64,000 bases of DNA from Prosopocoilus inquinatus (taxonomy: Eukaryota > Arthropoda > Insecta > Coleoptera > Lucanidae), in assembly GCA_036172665.1 (NCBI GenBank), contig CM069874.1:54232707-54296706 (forward strand). The letters run 5' to 3'. The notes under the pieces were generated by a model. It worked only from the letters and a program-made list of their open reading frames with translations, was not told the DNA's origin and made no database searches. Positions 42,320 to 55,079 of the stretch are shown piece after piece. Every line of letters starts with the position of its first letter. Position 1 is the stretch's first letter. Position numbers and translations under genes: made by a program.

Positions 42320-44810
42320 ACCTACACACTAAATTGGGATAATACACGGTATTACCGGAAATTTTCCAGAATACCAACATTTTACAAATGTAATAGGATG
42401 TAGAGGTATAAAATCATTCCTGCGCAAGTTAATTAAACAGGATTAAATATTAGGGACAATATCCTACTTAGTATTAATTTTCATTTTCTTATTAGATGCT
42501 TAAATTCCTCAATTTGTAATTAAATTCCCGGTTTCATGAACAGAAATTTGCATCACTTTTGAGAATATTCTTTATCATACGTTTTCATGAATTAATTAAT
42601 ATAACAGTAAGGTCCGATTTCGTAATAGGACTTTAATTTTAAAGTTATTTTAACCTAAAATAAATTGACTAAACGCTTCCTTAAAGTCTGATTATGAAAA
42701 CGGCCATCACTTCGTTTATTTATTATTCAACCACAATAACACGTTCAAACTTAAATTTAAATTTAAATACATTCCGAACTTATGGCAGTTTAAAACATTT
42801 TGATTTAATATCTTTCAATTTTGTTAACAATTTAAATATGAAAATCTATATTAAATCATAAAAAAAAACAGAATATAACAAAACCCGGGTAGGTATTATT
42901 TTTATTAACATTAAACTAAAAACAATTAACAAACTAAACGTGACTTCACAAAATATAACTATATACCTGAATTAATTTTATTAATAATTACTGTCATAAT
43001 ACATTACGAACTACTCAGTTTTCATTACCTGGAATTTCCTTATTCAATGTTTATCAGTTTACCTGCTCTCCTGAATGAATTTTATAACCCTGCTCATCCC
43101 CTGGTCAAGAAAGGGAGAGAGAAATGGGGAGGCTCGAATGCAGAAGGTTCTAAATTCAGACGGGCAATTTCAATAAGGCTCAAATTTCAACAGATTTATT
43201 GCTTTTCGTCTTAAAACTTTTCGACAGTTGTGTACAAAATCACTCTGTGTGCTCTCGCAGAGAAAATTCCGGTTTTGGCGTGAACCTCCTTCGTATGTAC
43301 TTTATACTAATTTTGATTATTTTTATCATTTAATAAATAAATTAAAATTCACAATTTATTATTATTAAAAAAACTAAAATAATGTAAATAATGTAGGAGT
43401 AATTTTTTTTGTTAATTTTACTTTCTTAAGATATCGTTTGACAGAATATATTTAAGAAAGACTAAAATTTGTGGCAAATATTGGCGTTAACATATTAATT
43501 TCATAAGATGCTTTCACCTTTGTTCTCAAAGAGGTGAAAAAAGTATGTGACGCAAGAAACGGTTGACAAACATTTAAAGCAATTAACAGCCTGTCAAAAT
43601 GTTCGTATCGCATCGCAAGGTTTTTTACGCGATTACGTAAGCCCACGTACAATATTTTTTGCTAGCCACTTACGAGGAGGGAAAATCTTGGTTTGGTAAA
43701 AATGCGGTTTGTTTCGTAATGAATACAGGAGGAAGTCTATCGCGTGGCGCTTCAAGGAAAATCAAAATAATGATCGGTTTTCGCCAGGTTAGAACTTACA
43801 AGTTCATTATTATTAATGGCCCCATCGTAACTAGGAAGTTGCGCAGAAGTCGTGTTTAATGTTGCGAGCAGCGTCTTAATGTTTGATTGACCGCGGTGGA
43901 GAAACACTGCGCTGGAACAGTCGCATGAAATTTAATTATTCTTCCGGGCTGGAGTGAGGTGAAGTATTTTGTTCTGGCTAATTAAATGTTATTAGCATCA
44001 TTATCTGAAATGGGCAGTGTAATTTTCTAAGTCGCCGTCTTTTTTTATGGCGGGCAGAGTAAATTTTAATTTGATGATAAACGTCGACCTTGGCCTACCA
44101 TAATTATATTATGCACTGCGAAAGATAAAAGTCATATTCTTAAGTCTAAAAGTATAAATAACAATAATTTAAGCGTATTTTACGTCACGTTAATAGAACG
44201 CACTTAAAACCAAGTAAATTAGTAAAATGAAACATGAATTTTAAATTTGTTTGGCCGAAAATTAAAATTAGTGTATGCTTATGTATTTTTTTTTTAATCG
44301 GAGGTGATTAATTTTATTGAAATTATAATTACTGTAATTGTTGTCCTTGTCCTGTTGTACACTCGTTAAGACATTGCAACAATGTGTATTTTGTTCTATT
44401 ACATTTTTTTCTAGTACACGTGTAACAAACATGAAAAACTTGTCTCATATCATCTACACTTAATACAGATCAATAATTTTTTTGCTCATAAACAAAATCG
44501 CTTTCATTTAACGTTATTTATCAATTATTTTTCTTTTTAAATTAACACGATTATGTTTAATGTTTAATCAACAACTTTAGGCGAGCACAGACCAAATCTT
44601 TGATCAAACATCAGCGTATTAATCGTATACAGCTTGTTCAATTTTTTGAAAATATACGGATTCTACAATGAACAGTAAAAGTAGAAATAAGTAATAGAGA
44701 AATTATCTGTTTAGTATTAAAACATAAACAGAGAACAGCTTGTGTTGATCGTTGATCTCTTTTAACTTTTGTACTTTCTTGATTTCTTGATTATAATGAT
44801 TGTATCTGTC
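42320..44810. other. apparently unique intergenic sequence
   Basis: The longest stretch in the window without a matched repeat or domain. Frames at 43452-43652 and 43659-43859 lack homology. 42755-42770 is an AAATTTAAATTTAAAT run. A short TE-end fragment (TATACAGTGTTTGATTTTAGC, from ~44815) lies at its right edge, also found inside segment D. Confidence 0.45.
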
Positions 44811-44875
44811 TATTATACAGTGTTTGATTTTAGCTGCCACAGCAGATATCTCGGCTGCAGTTAGAGATACGACAA

Positions 44876-46170
44876 TACAGGGTGTCTGAAAACCTCTATC
44901 TTTAAATGAAACTGTAAGTTCCTCGTTACATAAGAGATTAATTCTCCAAATCTGAAATTTTTTGCTTCTTACGACTTGTTTCAGCAATTTATTCCGATAA
45001 AAGCAATAAACCGCAATAAAACTTTTTATTTACGTTTAGAAGAACTCGGTCAAGGTCTTATTGTATACGAATTTGAATCCGACTTGCGGACATCGGCATG
45101 TTTATTTGTATTTTTAACATGCGATAAGTAAGAACTTTTGTTTACGCACCTCTTTGTAATAGACAATAACAATTATGTTAAAAGCGAGTACCTAATCTTC
45201 GTTAGATTTTTGCTGAAGTAATTAAACAACTTCGTACGTTAGTTTTGTAACTGCGTTGAAAATGCGTGAAGTTATTGTTTAATTATCGCACTAATAGCTG
45301 CAGAATAAGTATTGCTAGAGCAGAAACTATTCCTATTGTAAAAACGGAAAGCAAGAATTACGAAATACGATGAAAACTTTAAATAAATTAGATTGCCTGT
45401 ACATATAATAATCTATGGGTTCAAAATAAGTAATTGAATAACTTCGCTAGCTTTCAATCGAACTATTTTATTAATTGTTTACATTCCAACACAAAATACG
45501 TTTTTTTATAAGGATAATATTGAACCTGAATTTCTGCGTCGGCTTAAACCAATAAAGACATAACAGCTCTCGCCTAGTGCAGACGTTTTTTTCGCCGTTT
45601 ATTCGAAGTTTTTATAAAGAAACAAATTTATTTTTGCTGTACAAATACATTAAACTTTAGTAATCAACATTGTAAGGTTGATTATTGGCAATTTACAAAT
45701 TAATATGATGTAAGAATTTCCACTTTTTCTATCGCCTTTAGATTGAATTTTTTAAATTTAACCGTTAAAGTACGGATTAGCACAAAACTAATCATCACTT
45801 AATGCAATACGCACAGAATATTTTAAACTATTAAGAAGTTACCTAGTTACATAATTTATCTGCTTTTAAAATTAATAAAAAAGCACGATACTTGAGCTGC
45901 CTTAAGTACAATATCTGTGCATTAGGTTATTGGTCTGCGTTTTTATAACTTTTTATGGCCACGAACGTCGGAGAATAGTTGAAAACCAAGCTCCGCCGGA
46001 ACATTTAAGCTGCATTCAGCGACCCTCAAACAATTTCTATGAAAAAGTAAAATAGTTTTTAGCTACGTTATTATTGCTACCTGGCCAATAGTTGTATAAC
46101 AAATTTTGCTTCTTTTCTTGAACACTATTTGTGGTTTCAATTAAAGACATAGGTTTAGAGACACTCTGTA
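44876..46170 (-). mobile_element. family C non-autonomous element, copy 2 (inverted)
   Basis: TACAGGGTGTCTGAAAACC ... GGTTTAGAGACACTCTGTA. Reverse complement of 21209-22562 over its whole length with scattered differences. It directly abuts segment D at 46172. Confidence 0.8.
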
Positions 46171-46171
46171 T

Positions 46172-47043
46172 ATTATAGGAGAAAAGTGGTTCTACATTTA
46201 ATTTTCTCTTAGCTGCCATAACCAAAAAGAAACTGAGCATCAAATGTGTAAGATGCAGCAAATACCTTCAAAATTTTAAATGGAACGTACCCAATTTTGT
46301 TACGTAAAACATGCTGAGACAGAGATGATACGTCTGTGGGATTGTACCCATAATATTAAATTATTTGCGTTTCATAATGCTTTGTTATTAAGCTTAGTTC
46401 GATTTCTCGTGGTGATGTATTCTGTGGTTTATAGCCTGAATATACAGTCTGTTTGATTTTAGCTGTCACAGCAGCTATCTCGGCTACCACTAGAGACATG
46501 ATAAAATGTTACAGGAGAGAAGATGTTCAATATTTAATTTTCTGTTATCTGTTATTCTATCAATTAAGAATCAGTTAGGCCGTAATATTTTAGAAAAGTT
46601 TAGAAACGTATTAAACAAAAATACAGGTTTTAAGTCACTTCAAATTTCATAAATGCAAACTCTGATAATATCGAGGAATGTAACATAACACTTAAGAAAA
46701 CTTAGAAGATATTGTTACGAATTTGAGGTTCATTTTAATTAATTTTAAAATAAAATACTCAATAGATCTAATAACTAATTTATTGATAACGTTACACTAG
46801 CACTAATTTATTTCACGCAGACTATCAAAAAATTTATTTTTACTAATGCCGAGCAATCTCTAATTAACTTCGATGTGGACTGTCGATGTCTGTCCTCTGG
46901 TGTTGGGCGATACTAGGAATCGATACGTATAGTTCTTAAATGTATCGATTCATAGCATTGATGCTTTATAAAGTATCGATATTCGTAATATCGATACAAG
47001 ATTTTTTTTATCCAAAAAGAAAAGTTATATAATTTGAAAGATG
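46172..47043 (+). repeat. segment D, copy 2
   Basis: Same sequence and orientation as 14222-15073. The two copies have different neighbours (family A at 14 kb, family C here). It includes the LTR fragment 46713-46907 and the start of the TTGGGCGATAC foldback. Similarity stops at GAAAGATGA in both. Confidence 0.8.
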
Positions 47044-47232
47044 ACTGTTTGAATAACTATGTATTGCCTGTACAAAATAAGTTAAATAATAAATTTTCGC
47101 TTAGTTAAATAGTAATTTGTTATTCAACACTTCATTTAAGTGGATCGATTCATCGATATATCGATAACAAAATATCGGGTAACGGACCGTATAGTATCGA
47201 TACTAGAAAGTATCCAAACGTATCGCCCAAAA
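46908..47232. mobile_element. small foldback with ATCGATAC repeats
   Basis: Ends TTGGGCGATACTAGG and GTATCGCCCAA; subterminal sequence is rich in ATCGATAC and TATCGATA words on both sides. Resembles hAT-type MITEs, but no 8-bp duplication was found. The copy inside 14222-15073 is cut before its right end. Confidence 0.6.
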
Positions 47233-47571
47233 CTACCGTCTTCTGTATTCACTGGGCATCCGCTTTTATAACCTGGCCGGTTTTGTGAAGATTCCTAGCC
47301 TAGAAAATTCCTTGGGCGGATACATTTCGAACGTCTGTCGAATGTTTGAGACTCTGACGCGTGCATGACTAATTCGTGACGCATTAGATAGCCACAGTAT
47401 AAAATTATTGATTATCATTACAATTATTTTAAGTTCTTCACATAAATATCTAAACAATTAGCTTTATGTATCTAAAAATATGTATTTTGTAATTACATAG
47501 TAATAAATTTAACTCTTTATATTCATGTGTGATTAGGTTGTTCTTAGATATTTTTTTTTAGTGTTTTTACG
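47233..47571. other. unassigned sequence
   Basis: A 63-codon minus-strand frame (47266-47457) has no domain. Nothing else is recognised. Confidence 0.45.
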
Positions 47572-47640
47572 TTGGTAGCGTACTGAAGATGGCAGCTTAG
47601 CTGCCGAAATACGTATCTACGGATATAAAAATTATTGTGG
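47571..47640 (+). ncRNA. hammerhead-like motif with 2-bp stem III and AUC site
   Basis: CTGAAGA (47583-47589), an extra T, stem GGCAGC-TTA-GCTGCC (47591-47605), GAAA (47606-47609), then a possible AT-ACGT-AT stem III and C as cleavage base. A 4-bp stem I (GCGTA before the core and TACG after) can form. This is the most complete hammerhead-like arrangement in the window, in the minimal format described for Penelope-like elements. Confidence 0.5.
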
Positions 47641-48479
47641 GTTAATTTCAATTAACTTTATATTCATTATGCAGGATGTTCTTTTACTGTGTGCAAATAA
47701 AAACAAACCTCAGTATAAGTACATGAAATGCTAGCTTCTTCGGGTACTTTTGGGTGGCTACCGTATCATAGCCAAAAAAAATCAAATGGACCACTTGTTT
47801 GGAACTGCTGAAATGTGCGAGAAAGATAGGAAGGTCAACTTCGCCTTCCTCTCGGTATGAACGCGCCCACCGATACCGCACTCGATCTTCAACGCAGCGT
47901 TTCGTAATAATAATCACCGATATCGTTTTTTAATTACTTTATTTAAAATTTTAATTCACTGAGCGAGTTAATATGGTTTACGATATCAACTATCGACGAA
48001 TAAATCCGAAAATATATGCACTAATTAGGCAAGCGCTTTAAAAATGTTCTTCCTTCATCCTTTTACGTAACTAAATCTTTTCTGTAATCTCGCGGCTAGC
48101 TATGAAAGTATTACTACTTACGGCCCATGAAAAAAAAAGCAAATTTAAAATTTCTAAAAGCCTATTAAAAATAATATGTAATGAGAAATTACAATTTGTT
48201 CGTACCTCGCTTTTAATTTGTTCGGCAATTACGTATCGCAACTTCTTGAATTGCACTAGATTTTAATTTAAAAATACTTAAACTGGTAATTACTTGCAGT
48301 GAAGTTAATTTAAATTGTAAACGATTTGACTGACCAGCTGATCGGAGCGGCTGATTTACGTTGTTCGTGCTCAAGATCAAGTGAAGTACTGACCCTGATC
48401 TACTTCGGGTCACAATTGAAGAGGCGGCCGCGTTCCACTTTTAGCTGTGCCAGCAGTTCCCAAACGTAGTTCCCAAACG

Positions 48480-49846
48480 TAGTGATGCGACGAGTCGAGT
48501 AGACTCGCTATCAGACTCGATTCTCAAAGGTACTCATTGTACTCGAGTAATTCTGTAAACCCGAGTCATCGATACTCGACTCAACTAGAGTTCGATTAAA
48601 GTACTCGAATACCGCCTTTAAAATTAAATAGCGTTCAACGAGACAAGTACACTCGCTGTCAGACTGGATTTTCAAAGGTACTCGTTCTACTCGATTCTTC
48701 TCAGGAAGAGTAGAGTGAAACCTCGGCACACGAACAAATCATAATGCGGTTTCAAGTTGAAGCTGATTCAATCACTCATTTGAGTTTCCGATCGCCATTT
48801 ATTTTAATTTTCCTAATAAATTTTGGATTCAGTAAATAATACAAATTCCTAAAAATTCTTTCAATTTTATCTTACATATTTTGATATAAATGTGTAATAA
48901 TGAAGTATGTAGATACTAAAAATTTTTGTTGCAAATCGTTTTTGATTGCAGTGAAAACCTCGAGCAGCCTCTGCACAGTTGTTTCAGCCCTGCTTGGGAC
49001 TTCGCCAGCAGAGACGTAGCTCGACATTCCCACTGCAAAACAAAAACGACTTGTTCAATTTATTCGCAATTGCGATGTAAGAGTGATGAATAGATAAAAC
49101 AGCGACATCTTACTATCGCTTTTTGACCTGACATTGCAGTAGGATAGACAAATTGAAGCGGATTTGCTCCTAATAAGACCCCCATGCAAGGCGGCCATGC
49201 TTGCTGTCAAAGCATAATGAAAGTTTAAAAAAAAATTGTTGCAGGGCTGAAACAGCTGTACAGAGGCTGGTCGAGGTTTTCACTGCAATCAAAAACGATT
49301 TGCAACAAAATCTTTTGAAACTAATTATGCTTTGATAGCAACCATGGCCGCCTTGCATTGGGGACTTATTAGGAGCAAATCCGCTTCAATTTGTCTATCC
49401 TACTGCACTTTCAGGTCAAAAAGCGATAGTAAGATGTCGCTGTTTTATCTATGTAGATACTGTTAAAAATATAAACAAAAACACTGCACATTCAAACCTT
49501 TAGCTATAGACTTTACTACGAGTAAAATAAGTTGAGTCATGAGTATGCGTACTTCCAGGTTTAGTTAAATGTTCGAATCTCTTGATGTGGACTCAAGTTG
49601 AAACTAGCTTCTTTCATAAAAATATCTAAGTTTATTACGTTCTTTAAAACGGCGACTTCCGAGTTCAATTCAAGTTTAATCAAGTACCCAAGTACCTTTA
49701 ACCTGGACTCCAGTCTCTTAACTCGAGTAGACTCGAATAGTCAAGTACTCGAGTATTTTTATCTGGATTCGAGTCAAGACTCGATTCTTTTTTAAAAGTA
49801 TTCGAGTCGACTCGATTCTTAAAAACACCGACTCGTCGCATCACTA
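48480..49846. mobile_element. hAT-type element with 8-bp target duplication
   Basis: Ends TAGTGATGCGACGAGTCG and CGACTCGTCGCATCACTA; flanked by CCCAAACG (48472-48479 and 49847-49854). Subterminal parts are saturated with ACTCGAGT/GACTCGA words in both orientations, probable transposase-binding arrays. No transposase. On the left, TAGTTCCCAAACG is tandemly doubled next to the target duplication. The centre carries family E inverted repeats. Confidence 0.85.
48930..49450. repeat. family E inverted arrangement inside the hAT-type element
   Basis: 48930-48991 (TTGCAAATCGTTTTTGATTG ... CAGCCCTGC) is inverted at 49245-49307, and 49100-49220 (AGCGACATCTTACTATCGC ... AAAGCATAAT) is inverted at 49324-49445. 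Parts recur at 17263-17530 and 19415-19550. Looks like a composite of foldback ends; non-coding. Confidence 0.7.
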
Positions 49847-49989
49847 CCCAAACGGTTTAGTGAAAGTCTGCCACTGCATTTTTCTCGAAAACTATTAAAT
49901 TTTTGTTAAGAACAGATGAGTTCAATCGTTGCCATTTATGGTGATATATTACAGGTTTAAATATTTGCACCCAGTAAAAGAACACCCTG

Positions 49990-51161
49990 TACATAATAAA
50001 ATAAGTAATGAGATTTCGTATTTTTGCCCCTTGGAAGTTATGCTTATTTTTGTTTTATTTTCATTCTCTTTGCTTTTTTCCTGTTGATTAATTGTTTTTT
50101 TTAGATAAATATGCTTATAATCCGTGCTCGAATTATGATCCTTCTTGGAAATATAGGATACCTTATAGTGTAGGAATTGGAAAAGGTATTAAAAAAGAAA
50201 TTAATAATGCTATAAAGTAAAGCGACCTAATGGGACCTAATAAACTGTAAATAAATTTATGCTTATTATTTATTACTGGCTTAAATGATTTACGTTACAT
50301 TGCTGTGCAAAGATAAAAGTTATAACCAAATACTAAATATACTATGTAGAGAAGATGATGTAAAAGTGTAAATTAAAGTTATAGATTTATATTTTTCTCT
50401 GTAGTCACACCAAGTAGTCTAAAAATTTCATGTAAACAATACAAGGCGAAGTAGTTAATTTCCTAGAACTGAATACACAAAAGAGTTAATCGATGGAATA
50501 AAAATGAGAAAAGTGAATTTTAGAAATTGGTGTCAACTAATGAAAATCAATTCACACGTTGAATTTCAATCTACAGTACATGTGTTTTAAGAATATTAAA
50601 AAGTCAGCTTGCAAAATAACACAATACAACAACAAATTACACGTGTACGAATTAAGCAATGTTTATTTATTGTTCAGTTTTTACGTATGCACCATCAAGG
50701 TTATTGAATCTAGAGATTTATAACAACTAATACGAATTCAGTTAATTTGAATTTGAAGAATTTCCGTGTTGACTGACTCGATTAAAGTTTAAAGATTATT
50801 CAAGTATTCAAACTTTCTTTGTGTGTATATCTTTTTACGTTTACAGATGGAGGCTTTAAAATCAAACTCTTTTTAAATACTGTTTTTAAGTATCGGTAAG
50901 TTATTGATACATAGATTGATTTTTTTGTAATATTTGTGGTTTGTCGCCGTAGATTTTAGTGTATTTTGCGCATCAAGGTCACCAAACAAAAACAAGGTGG
51001 CAATCATAATTCGTTGTCGTTTTACAAAGTTGTTTTTGGTGTTTTCCGGTCTTCCTCAATTTTTTATTCATCTATTTACTTCGCTTTTTATCGGAAACTG
51101 TTCGTCTTAAAAAAACTTATTGAAACTTTAATGCTGAGCATCTTGCACAATTATTATTAAG
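49990..51161. other. apparently unique AT-rich sequence
   Basis: No recognised gene or repeat. A 64-codon plus-strand frame (50966-51160) lacks a domain. Confidence 0.45.
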
Positions 51162-51286
51162 GGTCGGATATTCCTAGGATATCTGGTAAAACCAGTAGAA
51201 AGATAAACAAAGCAGCGGCGTAGATTTCAACGTCGCCGCTGAACGGCTTATATGCCGGAGGCACTCTCATTCTCACGCTCATTGTC
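51162..51286 (+). repeat. family X repeat, truncated copy 2
   Basis: GGTCGGATATTCCTAGGATA ... CTCACGCTCATTG, the first ~125 bp of family X including the hairpin at the GCGGCGTAG/CGTCGCCGC pair. It is cut at 51287, where the inverted-duplication arm starts. Confidence 0.75.
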
Positions 51287-52460
51287 ATCGATTATTGACA
51301 CAAACAAATTTTCAGCGACCTGTAACGGTTAGTTTCCTATATATTCTAGTGGGCCACTCACCGTGAATACCCCTGTATTTATAATTTCTTGAATGGATTA
51401 TCTTTTCTTAATTTCGTTTTCTTCGGAACACGACTTTTCCTGCCTCCTCGCTCATCATTTCTTCGCATTTGAAAAAAAAAAAATAAACACAAAAATCGCG
51501 GTATTTAAATCAAACTTTACTAAAGTAGAAACTAACCATCTGACGCGACGCTTTCGTGTGAATCCGAGTTTCAGGAATAATTCGGCAAAAGTGATCGTCA
51601 CAGCTTGAAGCGGAATATAAATATACTTATACAAAATTATAAATTCATTTTGCTCGAAACTAATTAACATTTGAGCAAATATTATTTAACTTTAACTACC
51701 TAGCTTGCTTAATTTCGTAAATTCAAAATAAATTTTTATAAGATTAGATATAAAAATAAAATTAATTTACAATGTTTCCCTGATCTTATTTCATTGCTGA
51801 ATAACTATTTATTCATGACTCAAAGCAAAAAATAAAAATCATTACAGATAAAATAATCAAGATATTAATTTATTTCATTCCGTCTCTTTTTGCGTTTGTT
51901 TTCTAAATAATAATGTAATGAATAAAGGTCGAATATTCCTGGGATATCTGGTAAAAACCAGTATAAAGATAAACAAAGCAGCGGCGTAGATTACGTCGCC
52001 GCTGAACGGCTTATATGCCCGAGGCACTCTCACCCTCGCGCTCATTGCATCAGAAGCAATCCTTTGATGTAAATTACGTGTATAACATAGTTGCCTTTAT
52101 AGTTTCTTTAAAATTAATAATTATGAAAACATTATAATTATTTAATGTAGTTTTTAAAAAGACTGGCATAATACATTTAATTCATATCAATTATAGCGCC
52201 GTCACTGCAAAAAGAATGAGAGTTCATTTCGGAATGAATCGATTATGTAAACAAGTTTTTATATCCAGTCGACCAGAACTGTAGTGGTTAGTGCGTGCCG
52301 CATAGAGTTCTCGGACTTCGACTGGTTTATTGTTTTGTTTTTACAGGGCAGACGTGTTAAAGATTAGAATTTTTTCCGACTATGATCGCTTCAGCATATT
52401 AGTAGTTCCTCGTATATTTAACGAAACCTTCCGCCTAAAATGCGCGTAGGCCTGATTATT
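51287..52460. repeat. left arm of a 1.17-kb inverted duplication (includes family X copy 3)
   Basis: Nearly identical to the reverse complement of 55530-56701, separated by ~3.1 kb. It contains the terminus GTGAATACCCCTGTA (a TE end, 51360-51374), an unmatched 550-bp part, and a full family X copy (51927-52460). Because the arm runs across a TE end, it is a duplication of a composite locus and not a terminal repeat of one element. Confidence 0.8.
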
Positions 52461-52699
52461 ATGAATATTCTGTAAAACACACTTACTTACAAAAAGTTCA
52501 TGTAGGGGTGACCTTTTACAGACATTATTCGCTATGTACTCAGATATTTTTTCGTCTCTCAAAAATTTTAATAGCTCAAAAACAAAGAAGTTAAATTAAA
52601 ATTTCCAAATCTTCAAATTCAAAAGAAAATAATCACAGAGCATGAATTAAAGCTTGTTTGAATTGAAGGTAGAAAGGTGTAAATCGTATTTAATTAAAA

Positions 52700-53037
52700 C
52701 CGGTAAGATCGAGACTAATTTCAACGATTGAGTGTCACTGTAAATCTGCAGCAAACACTTTGCAAACGATAAAGATGGAACTTACTTTCGAAGTTGAATT
52801 AATGTCTCATTGTCCATATTCACAAGATTTATCACCTAATGATTTCTTTTTGTTCCCAAATATCAAAAATAAAATGCGTGGTGAGCGATTTTCGTCGGCT
52901 CAAGCAGCGGTTGAAACATTCCGGACACTGGTTTCTGAGATACCATCTTTAGAGTGGAAAACGTGCTTTAGAAATTGGTTCGAGCGTATGCAAAAGTGTA
53001 TTGACGTCAAAGGCGAATACTTCGCAAAACAATGATA
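52700..53037 (+). pseudogene. mariner transposase C-terminal relic
   Basis: From ~52790 the frame reads FEVELMSHCPYSQDLSPNDF (third catalytic Asp in PND), FLFPNIKNKMRGERFSSAQ, then WKTCFRNWFERMQKCIDVKG and GEYFAKQ before a stop. This is the C-terminal quarter of a mariner (SETMAR-type) transposase with good codon integrity. The N-terminal part is absent (only a short in-frame SAANTLQTI upstream). Different from the mariner relic at 39752-40283. Confidence 0.78.
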
Positions 53038-53484
53038 CCGTTTACCAAATTTCATATGCGTTTTTTCGTACCGTTTCCAAAAACTTTTCCAGCAGCCCAC
53101 GTACAAAGTACATATCCACCTATTGGGTCTTTAAAATACATTCTAACTATCTGAATAATTTTGTGAAAAAAAAGATGTTATTTTCCAACAGGGGCTTGAT
53201 TTCTTTTCTGTCAAAACATGTATTTTCTAGCTTGAAACAATAGTGTGTAAAAACATTCAATGGTTTCTATTCAATATACACAGTTTCATAAACTTTTTAT
53301 TCTTTATAATTGGTTCTTTCCAGTGACCAGATTTCTACTCTTTTGACAGTTTATCAATTTACCGGATCATTTGATGCAGTTTATTTTGCTGAAAAGATTT
53401 ATTCTAGTTTCGAAAACTAAATTTCCTGTACGAATGCAAGTTAGGTATGTGAGGTTCGCACCTAGTAATTGCATAGTTTTAGGT
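53038..53484. other. unassigned sequence downstream of the mariner relic
   Basis: May include mariner 3' untranslated DNA. No terminal repeat was located and no other feature is visible. Confidence 0.4.
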
Positions 53485-55079
53485 TATGGGTTTGTCTCAT
53501 ATAATTGACCAATTTCCTGTCATTGTCAGTTGTGTTGAATGCTAAAGACTTGGAAGCATCAAGAATATTTAAAAGGATGATAATAGTTCATTTCTATTTG
53601 GTGTAATAACATAAGCGCATATTCTCCAACCTACATTTTTTTTCAGGATTTTTATGTGGAAAATGTCATTTCGGTAATTGTCCCAGTTCATAAAAGTCGC
53701 TAAAAATAGCCCTCTTTTTAGTTAGTCCTATTTGTCATTTTCTTTATTGATCAGTACTGCAAGTAGAATATGTGCTTAAGATGATATAAACCTCTAAAAT
53801 CGCCTTGCTGCAGCTTTTTTTCTCTAAAATCCTAAATATTGTCCTCTGTAAATTTGTTATTTCGGCAATGTCAAAGTTAAATCATTCTACCTAGTTTATC
53901 CAACACGTCGACAATCTTTTTTTATGTTAGTGAAGCAGACTACAGCTGCGTTAAAGTGCCAGAACAGCTAATATATTCATTTTGTTGTTAGTTGTAACAG
54001 AGCATGATGAGAAGTAGCGATAATCAGATGCGTACACTTTTAGCTCGTCATTTCGGTAACGCATTAAAATGAGTAAAAGAAATAAAACAAGAAAAAGTTC
54101 TTTCCTCTGATATCTGGCATTACGTTTCACGAACTTAACTTAAAAAGTTCGATGAAGTTTTTAGATAAAAAAGGTGGTCTAGCATCAAATCTACCGAAAA
54201 TGTCATTTCGGTAACGGTCATTTCGGTAACAAACTTACATTACAGCTGTTTACCCAGGAACAAAATCTTTTTTTTTCCATTTCATAGCTCATTCTTTATT
54301 AAAATCTTACCAAATTTTTACGAAAAGTTTTTAAATTCTAAAAAAAAAACAAAAATACCGAAAAATAATAAATAGGTTGTGTTCAACGAAAACTACTAAT
54401 TTTTGTAATTTATTCCAGAGCATAAGATATCACTCAAATGTTTAAATTCTATTAGACGGCTAAAAGCCCGTTTTTACAGGAATCGGTAAGAAGGCTTTTA
54501 AAAAAATGAAGTTAAAAAATTCGAAAATGTAAACCTTTGCCTGAAATTTTGCAGTAGTCAACAACAAAAAAAAACTTAACTGAAGGAGGATATATTAATA
54601 CATACAGATTAATGAATTCGAAAATACCAAACAAGTAAAGGATACCTTACTTGTTAAGTAGATATTTATCAGTTAGCCATGACGTTGCTTAAGTTCCATA
54701 AGCTAATGTGTTTCACAATTTTTCTGCTTGATTTTTCTCATGTGAAATTACTGTAAATTAGTTTTCGGAAATCACTTGTTTAATTCTGTTGATAATATAA
54801 TAAACGTTTTATTGTTCTGAGTGTGTGTTTATTTCCCGTCCAATGGTAAACTGAAATTTGTATAAACTTCCGAAATGACTATTGTGCATTACAGAAATGA
54901 CCTCAATCAAATCAGTTTCCCTTAGTTATACTGAAACATAAGGATGGATGATCCTTGCTGATACTGAAAATGAATTTATTTAGTCTAATTTTATAACACT
55001 GGCGAACAAATTTTGAAATAATTTTAAAGTTTTTTATCATTACTTTCTTTGTCAAATTGGACACTTATATGATATCCAA
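53485..55079. mobile_element. family G non-coding element with GTCATTTCGGTAAC repeats, copy 1
   Basis: About 1.59 kb with imperfect terminal inverted repeats (TCATATAATTGACCAATTT at the left; the reverse complement of the right end reads TCATATAAGTGTCCAATTT). GTCATTTCGGTAAC or close variants occur at 53665, 53856, 54047, 54202 and 54217, and inverted forms at 54868 and 54891. No frame above 60 codons. An inverted second copy is at 61385-62962. Superfamily unknown. Confidence 0.72.

Larger units (their letters stand above)
47672..49989 (+). mobile_element. family A element, copy 6, interrupted by a hAT-type element
   Basis: CAGGATGTTCTTTTACTGTG ... CCAGTAAAAGAACACCCTG. Without the insert (48480-49846) the sequence matches copies 1-3 across the junction (CAGCAGTTCCCAAACGGTTTAGTG). 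Non-coding. Confidence 0.82.

Noticed and set aside
47684..47917. Conserved minus-strand ORF recurring in family A copies (also 15095-15352, 19472-19720)
   Set aside because: Recurs because the DNA repeats; no domain, frame not preserved in copies 1, 4 and 5, and an opposite-strand frame is equally open.
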